This document shows, piece after piece, positions 15,545 to 24,061 of a DNA stretch of 44,954 bases (the stretch's first letter is position 1; the number at the start of each line of letters is the position of its first letter). The position numbers and the translations under genes were made by a program. The DNA is from DAOTUB01 sp034437455 (GTDB lineage Bacteria > Chloroflexota > Anaerolineae > B4-G1), in NCBI GenBank assembly GCA_034437455.1, contig DAOTUB010000376.1, positions 1 to 44,954 on the forward strand. Direction: 5' to 3'. The notes beneath the pieces are model-generated. The model was given only the letters and a program-made list of their open reading frames with translations, was not told where the DNA came from and searched no databases.

Positions 15545-16798
15545 TCACCAGTTCTCTTCAACGCAAGGTAACTGCACCACGAATCGGCTTCCCGGGCAGG
15601 TTGCCTCGTCGTAGCCGGGGCTTTCGGCCCAGACGCGCCCGGCGTGAGCCACCACCGCCCCTCGGACGATGGCAAGCCCCAGCCCCGGTCCGCCGCCCTT
15701 GAAGGTGGTCGTCCCGGAGGAGTGGAGCGCTATCTCGCCGGTGCGGTAGAACTTTTCAAAGATCAGGTCCAGATCTTCGGGCGCGATGCCGATGCCTGTG
15801 TCCTCCACCGCCACCTCGATGCACCCATCCAGGTCGGGCGTCTCCACCTGCTGGCCGGTCACCGTGATCTGGCCCCCGTCTGGCGTGTGCTTGATCGCAT
15901 TGTTCACCAGATGGTAGAACGCCTTGTATAACAGCTCGGGATCGCCTGGGTAGAGTGGCAAATCGCTCAATCCCACCAAATCCATGACCTGATTCCGCTT
16001 CTCCAACACCTTGGCAAACTCTGTGCGGAGGCCCTGAAAGACGCTCGGGATACTCACCGGGCTGCGGTGAATCTCAATGTCGTCGGTCATCACCCGCGAG
16101 ACGTCCAGGATACTGTTGAACACACGATGGAGCCGTTCTGCCGTCGACACCACCCCCTCCACCAAAGCTCGTAACCCGGCGTCTTCCTGTGCTTTCGAGT
16201 TGGTCTGCATCATCTGGGCATATCCCAACAGGGCGGCCACCGGGGTGCGCAACTCGTGGGCCTGTAGCTGGATAAAATCGGACTTGGTCTTGTCCAGTTG
16301 CTCCAGTCGCCGGAGCGCGCGGGTCAGTTCCCGGTTCGCCTGGCTCAACTCGACGATAGCCTTCCGGTCGGAATCCCGCAAGCGACCGGTCAGACGAACC
16401 AGAACGCGAACGCTCAGGGCGGAACTGCGCCCCAAAACTTTTAAGAACGGTTCTCGACCGATCTCTATGGTGGTAGTCGGCTCGGTAGCGCAGACGGTGG
16501 CGGTACGGCCACCCTCCTGGAGCAGGGCCATTTCGCCGATGATCTCTTCCGGCCCCGATCTGCGTAGGTAGCGCTCGCTTCCGTCGTCAAGCTCCTTGGT
16601 AATATCCACGTACCCCTCGACGATAAAGTGAACCGCATCTCCCGCGTCTCCCTCCTTCATAATGATCTCACCAGCCGGGAAGGAGCGCACGATCGCCGTC
16701 TTTACCAGCGCGTCCAGGTCTTCTTCCGCCAAGCCAAACAGGATTGGGCGAAGGAATTCTTTGATGTCCGCCTGTGAGAAGGAAATGGGATTATCCAT
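15545..16798 (-). CDS. Soluble histidine kinase with N-terminal cyclic-nucleotide-binding domain
   Basis: A 417-residue sensor kinase. Residues about 15-135 are a CRP/cNMP-type domain ('FPAGEIIMKEGDAGDAVHFI', 'EEIIGEMALLQEGGRTATV'). A coiled-coil linker spans about 140-172 and the HisKA domain has the phospho-acceptor His181 in 'LQAHELRTPVAALLGYAQ'. The HATPase domain has the N box 'FYHLVNNAIKHTPDGG', 'VEDTGIGIAPEDLDLIFEKF' and 'GLGLAIV'. No transmembrane segment is visible, so it senses a cytoplasmic signal, perhaps a cyclic nucleotide. No response regulator is adjacent (orphan). No ribosome site is visible before the ATG. It has a strong promoter at 16839-16867 sharing its -35 region with the dodecin promoter. 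Confidence 0.87.
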   Translation of the reverse strand: MDNPISFSQADIKEFLRPILFGLAEEDLDALVKTAIVRSFPAGEIIMKEGDAGDAVHFIVEGYVDITKELDDGSERYLRRSGPEEIIGEMALLQEGGRTATVCATEPTTTIEIGREPFLKVLGRSSALSVRVLVRLTGRLRDSDRKAIVELSQANRELTRALRRLEQLDKTKSDFIQLQAHELRTPVAALLGYAQMMQTNSKAQEDAGLRALVEGVVSTAERLHRVFNSILDVSRVMTDDIEIHRSPVSIPSVFQGLRTEFAKVLEKRNQVMDLVGLSDLPLYPGDPELLYKAFYHLVNNAIKHTPDGGQITVTGQQVETPDLDGCIEVAVEDTGIGIAPEDLDLIFEKFYRTGEIALHSSGTTTFKGGGPGLGLAIVRGAVVAHAGRVWAESPGYDEATCPGSRFVVQLPCVEENW

Positions 16799-16838
16799 GA
16801 CAAATGGAGTGCAAACACTTTATGCGCACCGTGACTTT

Positions 16839-16867
16839 AGTATAGCTTAATCTTATACAGAAGTCAA
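16839..16867 (-). promoter_or_regulatory. Promoter of histidine kinase gene
   Basis: On the minus strand TTGACT (16862-16867) and TATACT (16839-16844) are 17 nt apart. Both hexamers, the spacing and the adjacent TCTGT are identical to the dodecin promoter at 3515-3543, but the GTGCA palindrome is absent. Confidence 0.7.
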
Positions 16868-17053
16868 CAGCATGAAGGATTTCAGGAGCGTTTCGGTTTC
16901 GTGATGAGTTGTAACGCAGAATGTCTTGACGACTTGACGCCGATTTGAAACGCTTTTCAGTATAGTCGTAGACCGATCAACGGTTGTGCAAGCGCCATCG
17001 TTGAGATATAATTCATCCTGGAATCACCCGGTCAGTGTCGTGGGGCAGACGGT

Positions 17054-17311
17054 ATGTCGAAAGGTCGCGTCATCAAGGTAGAATGTCAGTGCGGTCAACT
17101 CCTGTTCAAGTATTTCAAAGGCGGGAGAGGTCGCCTGATCAAGTGCTACTTTGACGAGATTAGAAAAGACTATGTGGGAGTTTCCGAGATGCCGACAGGC
17201 TCTCGCCCTACCTGTCCTGGCTGTGGCAAGGAAATCGGCATTGTGAGAATGGTACACGGGCGTCCGGCGATCAAGCTCAACCAGGGCGCTGTGAAGCAAA
17301 CAAGAACATAG
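17054..17311 (+). CDS. Small zinc-ribbon-like protein
   Basis: An 85-residue basic protein with five cysteines: Cys11 and Cys13 ('VECQCGQ'), Cys31 and the knuckle 'CPGCGKE' (Cys54, Cys57). The pattern suggests a single bound zinc. I do not recognise the family. The start ATG at 17054 lacks a strong ribosome site. The gene is followed after 19 nt by rarD on the same strand. It could bind nucleic acid or act as a small adaptor; there is no further evidence. Confidence 0.6.
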   Translation: MSKGRVIKVECQCGQLLFKYFKGGRGRLIKCYFDEIRKDYVGVSEMPTGSRPTCPGCGKEIGIVRMVHGRPAIKLNQGAVKQTRT

Positions 17312-17330
17312 AAAAACGAAAGTATCCCCT

Positions 17331-18236
17331 ATGAATAAAGGAACGCTCGCCGCCATCGGCGCTTACGCCCTCTGGGCGGTTTTCCCCGTTTACTGGAAAA
17401 CGGTTCAGATGGTGCCGGCTTTTGAGATTCTTTGCCACCGAATGGTTTGGTCGTTTGTATTCGTCGCGTTGCTGCTGACCTGGAAGAAGCGCTGGGAATG
17501 GGCACAACGAGTGAGAAAGCACCCTGCCATCCTCTGTGTTTTCCTGGGCACCTCCGCTATGCTGGCTCTCAATTGGTTCATCTATATATGGGCAGTGAAC
17601 GCGGGACATCTCGTGGATACGAGCCTGGGGTATTTCATCAACCCACTCCTCAGCGTGCTCCTGGGTGTAGTTTTTCTGCGGGAACGGCTTCGTTTGTGGC
17701 AATGGATAGCGGTAGCCATCGCGGCGTGTGGGGTCTCTTATCTCACGGTGAGCTACGGTGCATTCCCCTGGATCGCGCTCACACTGGCGCTCACTTTTGG
17801 CTTTTATGGCCTTTTGAGAAAGACTGCGCCGCTCAACGCGCTGGAAGGGCTTTTGCTGGAGACCACGTTTATGTTTCTCCCGGCGCTGGCGTATCTCCTC
17901 TATCTCGAATCGAGAGGCGCGGCTTCCTTCGGCCACGCATCGGCGCTGACGAACACCCTGCTCGCGCTTTCGGGAGTTGCCACTTCGCTGCCCCTGCTCC
18001 TGTTCGCCTACGGCGCGAAACGGATCCCGCTCGCCACGGTGGGAATCCTGCAATACATCGCCCCAACCGGGCAGTTTCTCCTGGGGGTGCTGGTGTATGG
18101 AGAGTCTTTTACCCAGACACGGATGATCGGGTTCAGCGTGATATGGGTCGCGCTACTCATCTATTCCCTTGAGGGAATTGTGGAAAGGGGCAAGAGAAAA
18201 CGCAACCCAGTTCTCCACAAGGAAATGGAGGCGTGA
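17331..18236 (+). CDS. rarD: RarD-type EamA family permease
   Basis: A 301-residue membrane protein with about ten hydrophobic segments (two EamA repeats). It has the RarD signatures 'GAYALWAVFPVYWK', 'PAFEILCHRMVWSF', 'NWFIYIWAVNAGHLVDTSLG' and 'YFINPLLSVLLG'. RarD proteins are putative drug/metabolite transporters in the cytoplasmic membrane; the substrate is unknown. The length is typical. Its stop overlaps the GTG start of the next gene (GTGA), so both are co-translated. Confidence 0.9.
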   Translation: MNKGTLAAIGAYALWAVFPVYWKTVQMVPAFEILCHRMVWSFVFVALLLTWKKRWEWAQRVRKHPAILCVFLGTSAMLALNWFIYIWAVNAGHLVDTSLGYFINPLLSVLLGVVFLRERLRLWQWIAVAIAACGVSYLTVSYGAFPWIALTLALTFGFYGLLRKTAPLNALEGLLLETTFMFLPALAYLLYLESRGAASFGHASALTNTLLALSGVATSLPLLLFAYGAKRIPLATVGILQYIAPTGQFLLGVLVYGESFTQTRMIGFSVIWVALLIYSLEGIVERGKRKRNPVLHKEMEA

Positions 18237-19678
18237 GAGATTTACGAAATCGCAGCAACGCCCCAAGATTGGCCCTGACTGGCCTACTAGTATGCGTGAC
18301 GTGTGTAGCCCTGATATTGCTCGTCGTCAATGTAGCGCCGCGTCTGGTGGCTATCCTGATGGGCCTGGAGCACGCAGGCCGCCTGGAGAGCGTGCTGCCT
18401 CCTGACCCGTCCCCGCTGACCCGGGACGGCTCTCGCCTCGACCACGTTGAACTGTTCCTACCGCCCCATCTGGCAGAGCCACTCGGCCTGACCCCGACAG
18501 ACCTGGAAGGATTAGAGATCGTTGGAGACACGACCACGCCCGGCGCCAGCACCTACCTGATCACCCTGGACGAGGCCAGCCTCAACGAATTCCTGCGCCG
18601 CTGGTTTCTCCCTGAGTGCACGATCAACGACCGCTTTCGCGACCTGTGGGTCGATCTGCAACCGGGCGGACTGATCCTCTACGCCGACGTGAACGTGGGA
18701 TTGCGCTGGCAGCGAATGGGACTGCTGCTGTTTCAGATCGAGAAAGTCTTGATCCCCGTTGGACTGGTGCTAAATCAAGACCTCTACGCTTTGCCTGAAG
18801 AAGGTTTTTTGGCGCAAGCGATCCCATCCGTCCAATCCATCTCCGAGCAGGCGCTGGAGGATCTGATGTTAGTGGGACCGCTGGCCGGGGAAGCCAGCGT
18901 CTCGCAGGTGCAATTCCACGCTGACCGGCTTCAGATTCTCGCCCAGGCCACCTATCCTATCCCCACTCCACCGGACACCGGCTGGCAACTGCTGGAGTCT
19001 GGCGTCGAGCTGCGCCAGAGCGATGTCGCCGCCACCGGGGACATCCTGGAGCGTCTCACCATCGTACGTCTGGACCCGGCCCAGGTACGCTTCCGCGTGC
19101 GCTACGATCCCACCAATCCGCGCCCGGTGTCGGCGTGGGCGAGCGGCTCGCAACCTCTGCTGGTGATCAACGGCGGTTATTTCACCCCAGAAAATGAGGC
19201 CACCGGCTTGCTGATCAGCCAGGGGCAGAGTTGGGGTGTTCCGTTTGAGGATTTCGCCGGCATGTTCGCCGTCACCGCCGACGAGCAGGTGAGCGTGCGC
19301 TGGCTGCGCGAGCGGCCCTACGACCCCGGCGAGCCACTGTCCGAAGCAATACAGTCTTTCCCCGTGCTGGTCAAGCCCGGCGGCGTGATGGGCTTTCCCG
19401 CCGACGCCGACGATGGAACGCCCGCCCGCCGCACGGTCGTGGCCCAGGATCGCAGCGGAAACATTCTGATCATCGTCGCTCCTCGTGGCTACCTCAGCCT
19501 GCACAAACTGGCCGTCTTTTTGGCCGATTCCGATCTGGAGATAGACGTCGCGCTCAACCTGGACGGCGGCAGATCGACCGGTCTTTGGCTTAATGCTGGC
19601 GAGGCCAGCGTCACGATAGACTCTGCTCTGCATGTTCCCTCAGTGATTTTCGTCGAAAGAGCGTCCCCTGTCAATTGA
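18233..19678 (+). CDS. Membrane-anchored phosphodiester glycosidase (NAGPA-like) protein
   Basis: A 481-residue protein starting at a GTG that overlaps the rarD stop by 4 nt. Residues about 13-42 are a membrane anchor. The C-terminal half matches the NAGPA/phosphodiester glycosidase domain: 'PLLVINGGYFTPENEATGLL', 'ARRTVVAQDRSGNILIIVAP' and 'ALNLDGGRSTGLWL'. The family cleaves N-acetylglucosamine from phosphodiesters and in bacteria probably acts on exopolysaccharide or wall glycans outside the cell. The N-terminal ~270 residues are unassigned. The substrate is unknown. Confidence 0.82.
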   Translation: MRDLRNRSNAPRLALTGLLVCVTCVALILLVVNVAPRLVAILMGLEHAGRLESVLPPDPSPLTRDGSRLDHVELFLPPHLAEPLGLTPTDLEGLEIVGDTTTPGASTYLITLDEASLNEFLRRWFLPECTINDRFRDLWVDLQPGGLILYADVNVGLRWQRMGLLLFQIEKVLIPVGLVLNQDLYALPEEGFLAQAIPSVQSISEQALEDLMLVGPLAGEASVSQVQFHADRLQILAQATYPIPTPPDTGWQLLESGVELRQSDVAATGDILERLTIVRLDPAQVRFRVRYDPTNPRPVSAWASGSQPLLVINGGYFTPENEATGLLISQGQSWGVPFEDFAGMFAVTADEQVSVRWLRERPYDPGEPLSEAIQSFPVLVKPGGVMGFPADADDGTPARRTVVAQDRSGNILIIVAPRGYLSLHKLAVFLADSDLEIDVALNLDGGRSTGLWLNAGEASVTIDSALHVPSVIFVERASPVN

Positions 19679-19703
19679 CCGGATAGACAAGCAAAGGTAT
19701 AAT
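19675..19703 (+). promoter_or_regulatory. Strong promoter of toxin-antitoxin pair
   Basis: TTGACC (19675-19680) and TATAAT (19698-19703) are exactly 17 nt apart. The -35 box overlaps the stop codon of the preceding gene. It would drive the TumA/TumE-like pair independently. Confidence 0.75.
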
Positions 19704-19755
19704 GTTACCGAACCTCTAGCCAGGAGCGTAAGCAGAGTGTAAAGCGGAGGCATCT

Positions 19756-20058
19756 ATGGAAACAATGCCAATAACTACCACAAAGACAAAAATCGCCGTT
19801 TCCCTAGGGCTCACGGAGAACGAACTGTTCCAGCAAGCGCTGGTGAGTTTCTTGCACGAGAAAAAACGCGAGGTACTACAACTACGACTGGACATTCTGG
19901 CCCGGTATGACGTCGACTCTGTCGTAGGACTGGAGTCCAAGATCGCCCAGGGTGCTGTGGTGGAACACCCCGCGTGGGAGGACTTGATCGTGGCCGAGAA
20001 CTTGACCGCGCGCCTGGAGGAACTCGATGCCTATCTCAACGACTTGCAGGGCGCTTGA
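19756..20058 (+). CDS. TumA-like antitoxin
   Basis: A 100-residue acidic, mostly helical protein with 'LFQQALVSFLHEKKREVLQL' and 'VVEHPAWEDLIVAENLTARL'. Proteins of this type precede TumE/DUF6516 toxins; the call rests mainly on the neighbour and on the overlap, since I recognise the antitoxin only loosely. It overlaps the toxin frame by about 32 nt and has its own strong promoter. GC content is lower than in the flanking genes, consistent with acquisition by transfer. Confidence 0.6.
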   Translation: METMPITTTKTKIAVSLGLTENELFQQALVSFLHEKKREVLQLRLDILARYDVDSVVGLESKIAQGAVVEHPAWEDLIVAENLTARLEELDAYLNDLQGA

Positions 20059-20406
20059 GACGATTGCTCTGAATGAGTTTGCCGATATAGTCGTTAGCAG
20101 TCAAATTGTATCTTTGCCAACAGGCGATCCCCGTAAGCTACGTTTCGACATTGTTGACGGTTCTCTACTCGATGTGTTCATTTCGGTCAGCGGTCGCTAT
20201 TCCTATCACTGGGAACGAAGATTGCTCCCCAAGGGCGATCTCTATCGCCATGACAATGCGCCGCACAACAAATGGCGTCATTTCCCAAACATTTCCACGA
20301 TGGTAGTGAAAGCAACGTCACGGAGAGCCATATTCACGACAATCCCGAAGATGCAATAAGCGAGTTCCTGGAGTTTGTGCGGCACAAACTATTGAGCCAA
20401 CCCTGA
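20027..20406 (+). pseudogene. TumE-like toxin (DUF6516), frameshifted
   Basis: The first frame from ATG 20027 reads 'KLRFDIVDGSLLDVFISVSG', 'YSYHWERRLLPKGDLYRHDN' and 'APHNKWRHFP', the signature of TumE/DUF6516 toxins. After the T-run at 20281-20283 this frame loses similarity and stops at 20359. The neighbouring frame continues the family pattern ('FPKHFHDGSESNVTESHIHD' then 'NPEDAISEFLEFVRHKL') and ends at TGA 20404-20406. One missing T (TTT instead of TTTT) would restore a ~127-residue toxin. This may be a real inactivating mutation or a sequencing/assembly error. Confidence 0.7.
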
Positions 20407-20440
20407 CGGGATCCATTGCATCACAAAACGGAGATGTCCT

Positions 20441-21502
20441 ATGCAGATCACAAATGTTGAAGTCATTCCAGTCGAATTGAACCTGCGCCTGCCCTATCGA
20501 ACGGCGCGCCACCCAGAAATTGACCGCGTGACGGTGGTGTTCGTGCGTATCGAGACCCGCAAAGAGCGAGTTGCCTGGGGCTGCGCCGCTTTCGATCCCA
20601 CCATCACCGGCGAGACGCTGGAACAGGTCGTCCAGGCCTGCCGGGCCTGCGCCGACCGCGCCCGCGATCTGAATCCGCTGAACATTGAATATGCGCTGGA
20701 CGAGCTGGCCCAACTCACCGAGGAGACCCCGTCGGCCCTGTGCGCTTTCGATCTCGCCTTTCACGACCTCCTGGGATTGGCTGCCGGCATGCCCCTTCAC
20801 CGACTGATGGGCGGCTATCGGAACCGCATCCAGACGTCCATAACCATCAGCATCCTGCCGGTCAAGGAGAGCGTCGAGTTGGCTCGCGACCGCGCCCGAC
20901 AGGGGTTCCGCATGCTCAAGATCAAGGGCGGCCTCGCTCCGGAGGAGGATGTGCGCCGGGTGCGGGCGATCCACGACGCCCTGCCTCGTTTCACCCTGCG
21001 CCTGGACGCCGACCAGGGATATACCGTCCAGCAAGCATTGGACGTGGCCCGCGCGCTGGAGGGAAAGCTGGAGATGTTGGAGCAGCCCACACCCGCCGAT
21101 GATCTGGATGGATTGCGCCAGGTCACAGAGCACAGCCCGGTACCCATCCTGGCCGACGAGAGCGTGCTAGGGCCTGCCTCGGCGCTGGAGATCGCTGCCC
21201 GCCGCGCCGCCGATGGACTGAGCATCAAAATGGCTACCTGTGGAGGATTGCGCTACGCGCGCCAGGTGGATACCATCGCCCGCGCCGCCCGGATGGCCAC
21301 GATGGTCGGTTGTGTCCACGAGCCGGCGCTGCTCACCGCCGCCGGGTTGAGCTTTGCTCTGAGCAGCTCCAACGTTCACTATGGCGACCTCGACGGTCAT
21401 TTCGATCTGATTGGCGACCCTTCTGTCCCTGGCTTTCTGCTGGAAGAGGGCTGGCTCATCGCCACCGAAGTGCCCGGCCTGGGCTGCACCGTCGATCTGT
21501 AA
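20441..21502 (+). CDS. Enolase-superfamily dipeptide epimerase-like enzyme
   Basis: A 353-residue muconate-lactonizing/dipeptide-epimerase type enzyme. It has the catalytic 'MLKIKGG' (Lys160, Lys162), metal ligands near Asp191 ('LRLDADQGY'), Glu214 ('LEQP') and Asp239 ('LADES'), and the second base Lys263 ('SIKMATCGG'). A 'DLDGHFDL' motif near the C-terminus matches the DxD-type site that binds the dipeptide amino group in L-Ala-D/L-Glu epimerases. It would act in murein-peptide recycling or peptide use. The start is ATG 20441 with a modest ribosome site. It lies 34 nt after the toxin frame. Exact dipeptide specificity cannot be read. Confidence 0.85.
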   Translation: MQITNVEVIPVELNLRLPYRTARHPEIDRVTVVFVRIETRKERVAWGCAAFDPTITGETLEQVVQACRACADRARDLNPLNIEYALDELAQLTEETPSALCAFDLAFHDLLGLAAGMPLHRLMGGYRNRIQTSITISILPVKESVELARDRARQGFRMLKIKGGLAPEEDVRRVRAIHDALPRFTLRLDADQGYTVQQALDVARALEGKLEMLEQPTPADDLDGLRQVTEHSPVPILADESVLGPASALEIAARRAADGLSIKMATCGGLRYARQVDTIARAARMATMVGCVHEPALLTAAGLSFALSSSNVHYGDLDGHFDLIGDPSVPGFLLEEGWLIATEVPGLGCTVDL

Positions 21503-21529
21503 TACAATTCACCGGACTAGAAAAAGAAA

Positions 21530-21558
21530 AACCGGGTGCTTTTGCCTTGCACCCGGTT
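21530..21558 (-). terminator. Intrinsic terminator of the large minus-strand cluster
   Basis: A perfect 10-bp stem (AACCGGGTGC / GCACCCGGTT) with a 9-nt loop. On the minus strand it is followed by TTTTCTTTTT-like sequence, as expected for termination 12 nt after the stop at 21570. On the plus strand only a short A-rich tail follows, so it acts mainly on the minus strand. Confidence 0.8.
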
Positions 21559-21569
21559 GAAAATCAGAG

Positions 21570-21950
21570 CTAAAAAGCGCCAAGCTGGCACTGTACGATG
21601 CGAAACTTCAGCTTTTCGGCAGCGTTCGTCACGTGGAGCTTGGGCATCCTGAAACGAGCCGCGATGGCCCAGGCTTCGGCACATGGCAATCGTCCTTCGA
21701 TCAACCCCTCGCGGATGGCCTGCTCCAGCTCTGGAGCAACCTCCTCGGCTGGCTCGACGATGCTCTTTTGCTCGCCGTAACCGAACAATCCCAACTGGCA
21801 GCGTGAGAGCCTAACCCCTAGTGCGTCGGCGGTCTCTCCCACCTCCATCGGCGTCACGCCCAGCTCCTCGGCAATGCGGAAGGCTACCGCACAGCGCAAC
21901 ATTCCCTCGTGCAATTGCCCCCGGATAGCGGCTGCAACCTGCTCGTTCAT
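21570..21950 (-). CDS. Small protein with two internal Cys-containing repeats, function unknown
   Basis: A 126-residue protein from ATG 21950 (GGGAGAGGG upstream; the frame extends to 22013 but overlaps the peptidase gene). It is built of two ~50-residue repeats. Each has an 'AIR..L.EG.L.CA.A..IA' helical part, a variable helix-turn-helix-like middle, and ends in 'CQLG.F' (first: 'RLSRCQLGLFGYG', second: 'FRIVQCQLGAF'). Each repeat contributes two cysteines, suggesting metal or redox binding or a structural role. The pattern suggests a winged-helix or HTH duplication but I do not recognise the family. It ends the parB/M24 cluster before a strong terminator. Confidence 0.65.
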   Translation of the reverse strand: MNEQVAAAIRGQLHEGMLRCAVAFRIAEELGVTPMEVGETADALGVRLSRCQLGLFGYGEQKSIVEPAEEVAPELEQAIREGLIEGRLPCAEAWAIAARFRMPKLHVTNAAEKLKFRIVQCQLGAF

Positions 21951-21981
21951 AACCCTCTCCCTCAGATGTACGCAATACGTT

Positions 21982-23172
21982 TCAGATGCACCACAACTCG
22001 GTCTGCGGTTCACTCAGGTACTCGGCCCCGTCGGACGTGACCAGCACGTCTTCCTCGCAGCCGATGTAGCCGTGTCCCGGCACCCGCACTCCCAGTTCGA
22101 TGGCAAAGACGTTGCCGACCTCAACCACGCCCTCCACCGAGGTCCCGTACCGTTCCCAGCGCGGCCCCAGGATCGTCGCGCCATCGTGGACGGTGCGCCC
22201 CACGTGGTGACCAAAGGCGTGCATGTATTCCGGGTATCCGGCCTCGGTCAGTGTTTGGCGCGCTACCCGATCCACCTCCCACCCGCGAACACCCGGGCGC
22301 AGAGCCGCTCGCCCGGCCTCCAGCGCCTTTTTCGCCGCTTTCCACCCGGTCAATACCTCCGCCGGCGGCTCCATCTCTCCCTCTTTGAGCAGGTACCACG
22401 TTCGCTGCAAATCGGAGACGAAACCACCTTTCTGCACGCCAAAATCCGTCTGAAGCAGGTGCCCGCGCTGGACGACGTAATCGCCCGGCATCGCGTGGCC
22501 GACGGGCGCATCGGGACCCGGCGTGACCACGGGACAGTACTCCTTCTCCCACGACGTGGTCAGCCCTTCCTCCGCCACGGCATCGTGGAACCAGCGAGCG
22601 ATTTCCCGCGCCGTCGTTCCCGGACGGATCAACTTGCTGATGCGCTGGAAGATGGCCTCTGTGGCCTGGACGGCTGCCTTGATGCGCGCTACCTCCATCG
22701 GAGATTTGCACCCGCGCAGTTTCCCAATCACCTCCTCAGCCGAGACGAACCGATCGGCGTACACGGTCCCCTCGACGATCCCCATCAGCACGAGGAACAG
22801 CCCGTGCGCAAGTCCGTCGGCTGCCGGGTCGCTCTGCGAGAAATTGATCGCCACCTTTTGCGGATCCAGGCGAGTCAGATGCTCCAGCAGTGGCTCGCGG
22901 ATGGATTGGTCGTAGCCGACGACAGTTGTATACCCGTTCAATCGCTCAATATTCTCCACGTCAAAGCGGCCCACGATGGCGACGCGCTCGCCGGCGCGGC
23001 TGACCATCAACGCCGACTGCCAGGTCAGATCGAATCCCAACAGCATGGCCAGGCAAGGATCCGACACCAACGTCGTCTCGCGCACGAAAGTGATCCAGAG
23101 ATCGATCTCCTTCTCCTCCAGCACCTCCACGGCCTGATCCAGTTTTTCTCGAACGATTTCAAATTGTGACAT
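21982..23172 (-). CDS. M24 family Xaa-Pro-type aminopeptidase
   Basis: A 396-residue protein. The start ATG 23172 has GGGAGA about 8 nt upstream; an ATG at 23196 sits inside the end of parB. The N-terminal creatinase-like domain is followed by the pita-bread domain with metal ligands in 'QTDFGVQKGGFVSDLQRTW' (two Asp), 'HAFGHHVGRTVHDG' (His) and 'FAIELG...GCEEDVLVT' (two Glu). Members remove N-terminal residues before proline or cleave related amide bonds. It is downstream of parB in the same direction. GH..G and E...E residues are all present, so it is probably active. Confidence 0.87.
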   Translation of the reverse strand: MSQFEIVREKLDQAVEVLEEKEIDLWITFVRETTLVSDPCLAMLLGFDLTWQSALMVSRAGERVAIVGRFDVENIERLNGYTTVVGYDQSIREPLLEHLTRLDPQKVAINFSQSDPAADGLAHGLFLVLMGIVEGTVYADRFVSAEEVIGKLRGCKSPMEVARIKAAVQATEAIFQRISKLIRPGTTAREIARWFHDAVAEEGLTTSWEKEYCPVVTPGPDAPVGHAMPGDYVVQRGHLLQTDFGVQKGGFVSDLQRTWYLLKEGEMEPPAEVLTGWKAAKKALEAGRAALRPGVRGWEVDRVARQTLTEAGYPEYMHAFGHHVGRTVHDGATILGPRWERYGTSVEGVVEVGNVFAIELGVRVPGHGYIGCEEDVLVTSDGAEYLSEPQTELWCI

Positions 23173-23188
23173 GTTGTTATCTCCCGTG

Positions 23189-24058
23189 TTATTCATTCCC
23201 CACGATATGCTCGTAGAGCGCCTGCAATTCCTCCTCGGAGTAAAAGTGAATCGTGATCTGTCCTCCTGCGCCGCTGCGCTTCAGTTGGACTTTGGTGCCC
23301 AAAGCCTCGCGGAAGCGCGCCTCCAGCGCCCGCGTCTCTGACGATGGCTCGAGCTCTTCGGGTTCGGGAGGACGTTCCTTGTCCCGGCCAACCAGTCGCC
23401 GCACCAACGCCTCCGTCTGACGCACGTTCAACTCGCGTTTCAAGGCCGTCTTGAGTGCGGATTCCTGCGCCTTGTCCTCGTCCAATCCCAGAAGCGCGCG
23501 GGCGTGTCCCTCGCTGATCCTATCGTCCAGCAGCGCCTCCTGCACGGGTCGAGCGGCTTTCAACAACCGCAGTATGTTGGCGATCGTCGTCCGGCTTTTG
23601 CCTACCCGCTGCGCCACCTCTCTCTGCGTCAACCCGAATTCTTCGACCAACTGCTGGTAGGCGATGGCCTCTTCCAGCGCGTTTAGATCGGACCGCTGGA
23701 CATTTTCCACCAGGGCCAGCTCGAGCATCTCGTTGGGCGCCGCGTCTTTTACCAGGACGGGGACCTTGGTTAACCCGGCCACGCGCGCCGCGCGCCAACG
23801 ACGCTCTCCGGCGATCAGTTGATATCCATAGGGCGTCTTGGTGACGACGAGCGGCTGGATGATCCCGTGCTCTTCGATCGAAGCAGCCAGCTCCAACAAG
23901 TCTTGATCGCGAATCTGCGAGCGTGGCTGATGGGGGTTGGGCGAGATGGATTCGTGGGAAACTTCGAGGATGCCCTGTTTCGCTGCGGCTTCTTCTTCCT
24001 CAGCGACAGGAATCAGCGATTCCAGTCCTTTGCCCAGTCCAATTTTGCGTGGTGACAT
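23189..24058 (-). CDS. parB: Chromosome partition protein ParB
   Basis: A 289-residue ParB. It has the N-terminal CTPase motif 'YQLIAGERRWRAARVAGL', the region 'ALVENVQRSDLNALEEAIAY', and the HTH 'LTQREVAQRVGKSRTTIANI'. The C-terminal dimerisation region is basic-acidic. ParB loads on parS sites and slides as a CTP-bound clamp, recruiting SMC and working with ParA in segregation. It starts 4 nt after parA, with a GGGGTGA-like ribosome site lying in a palindromic region. No complete parS site was seen in the window. Confidence 0.95.
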   Translation of the reverse strand: MSPRKIGLGKGLESLIPVAEEEEAAAKQGILEVSHESISPNPHQPRSQIRDQDLLELAASIEEHGIIQPLVVTKTPYGYQLIAGERRWRAARVAGLTKVPVLVKDAAPNEMLELALVENVQRSDLNALEEAIAYQQLVEEFGLTQREVAQRVGKSRTTIANILRLLKAARPVQEALLDDRISEGHARALLGLDEDKAQESALKTALKRELNVRQTEALVRRLVGRDKERPPEPEELEPSSETRALEARFREALGTKVQLKRSGAGGQITIHFYSEEELQALYEHIVGNE

Positions 24059-24061
24059 CGC

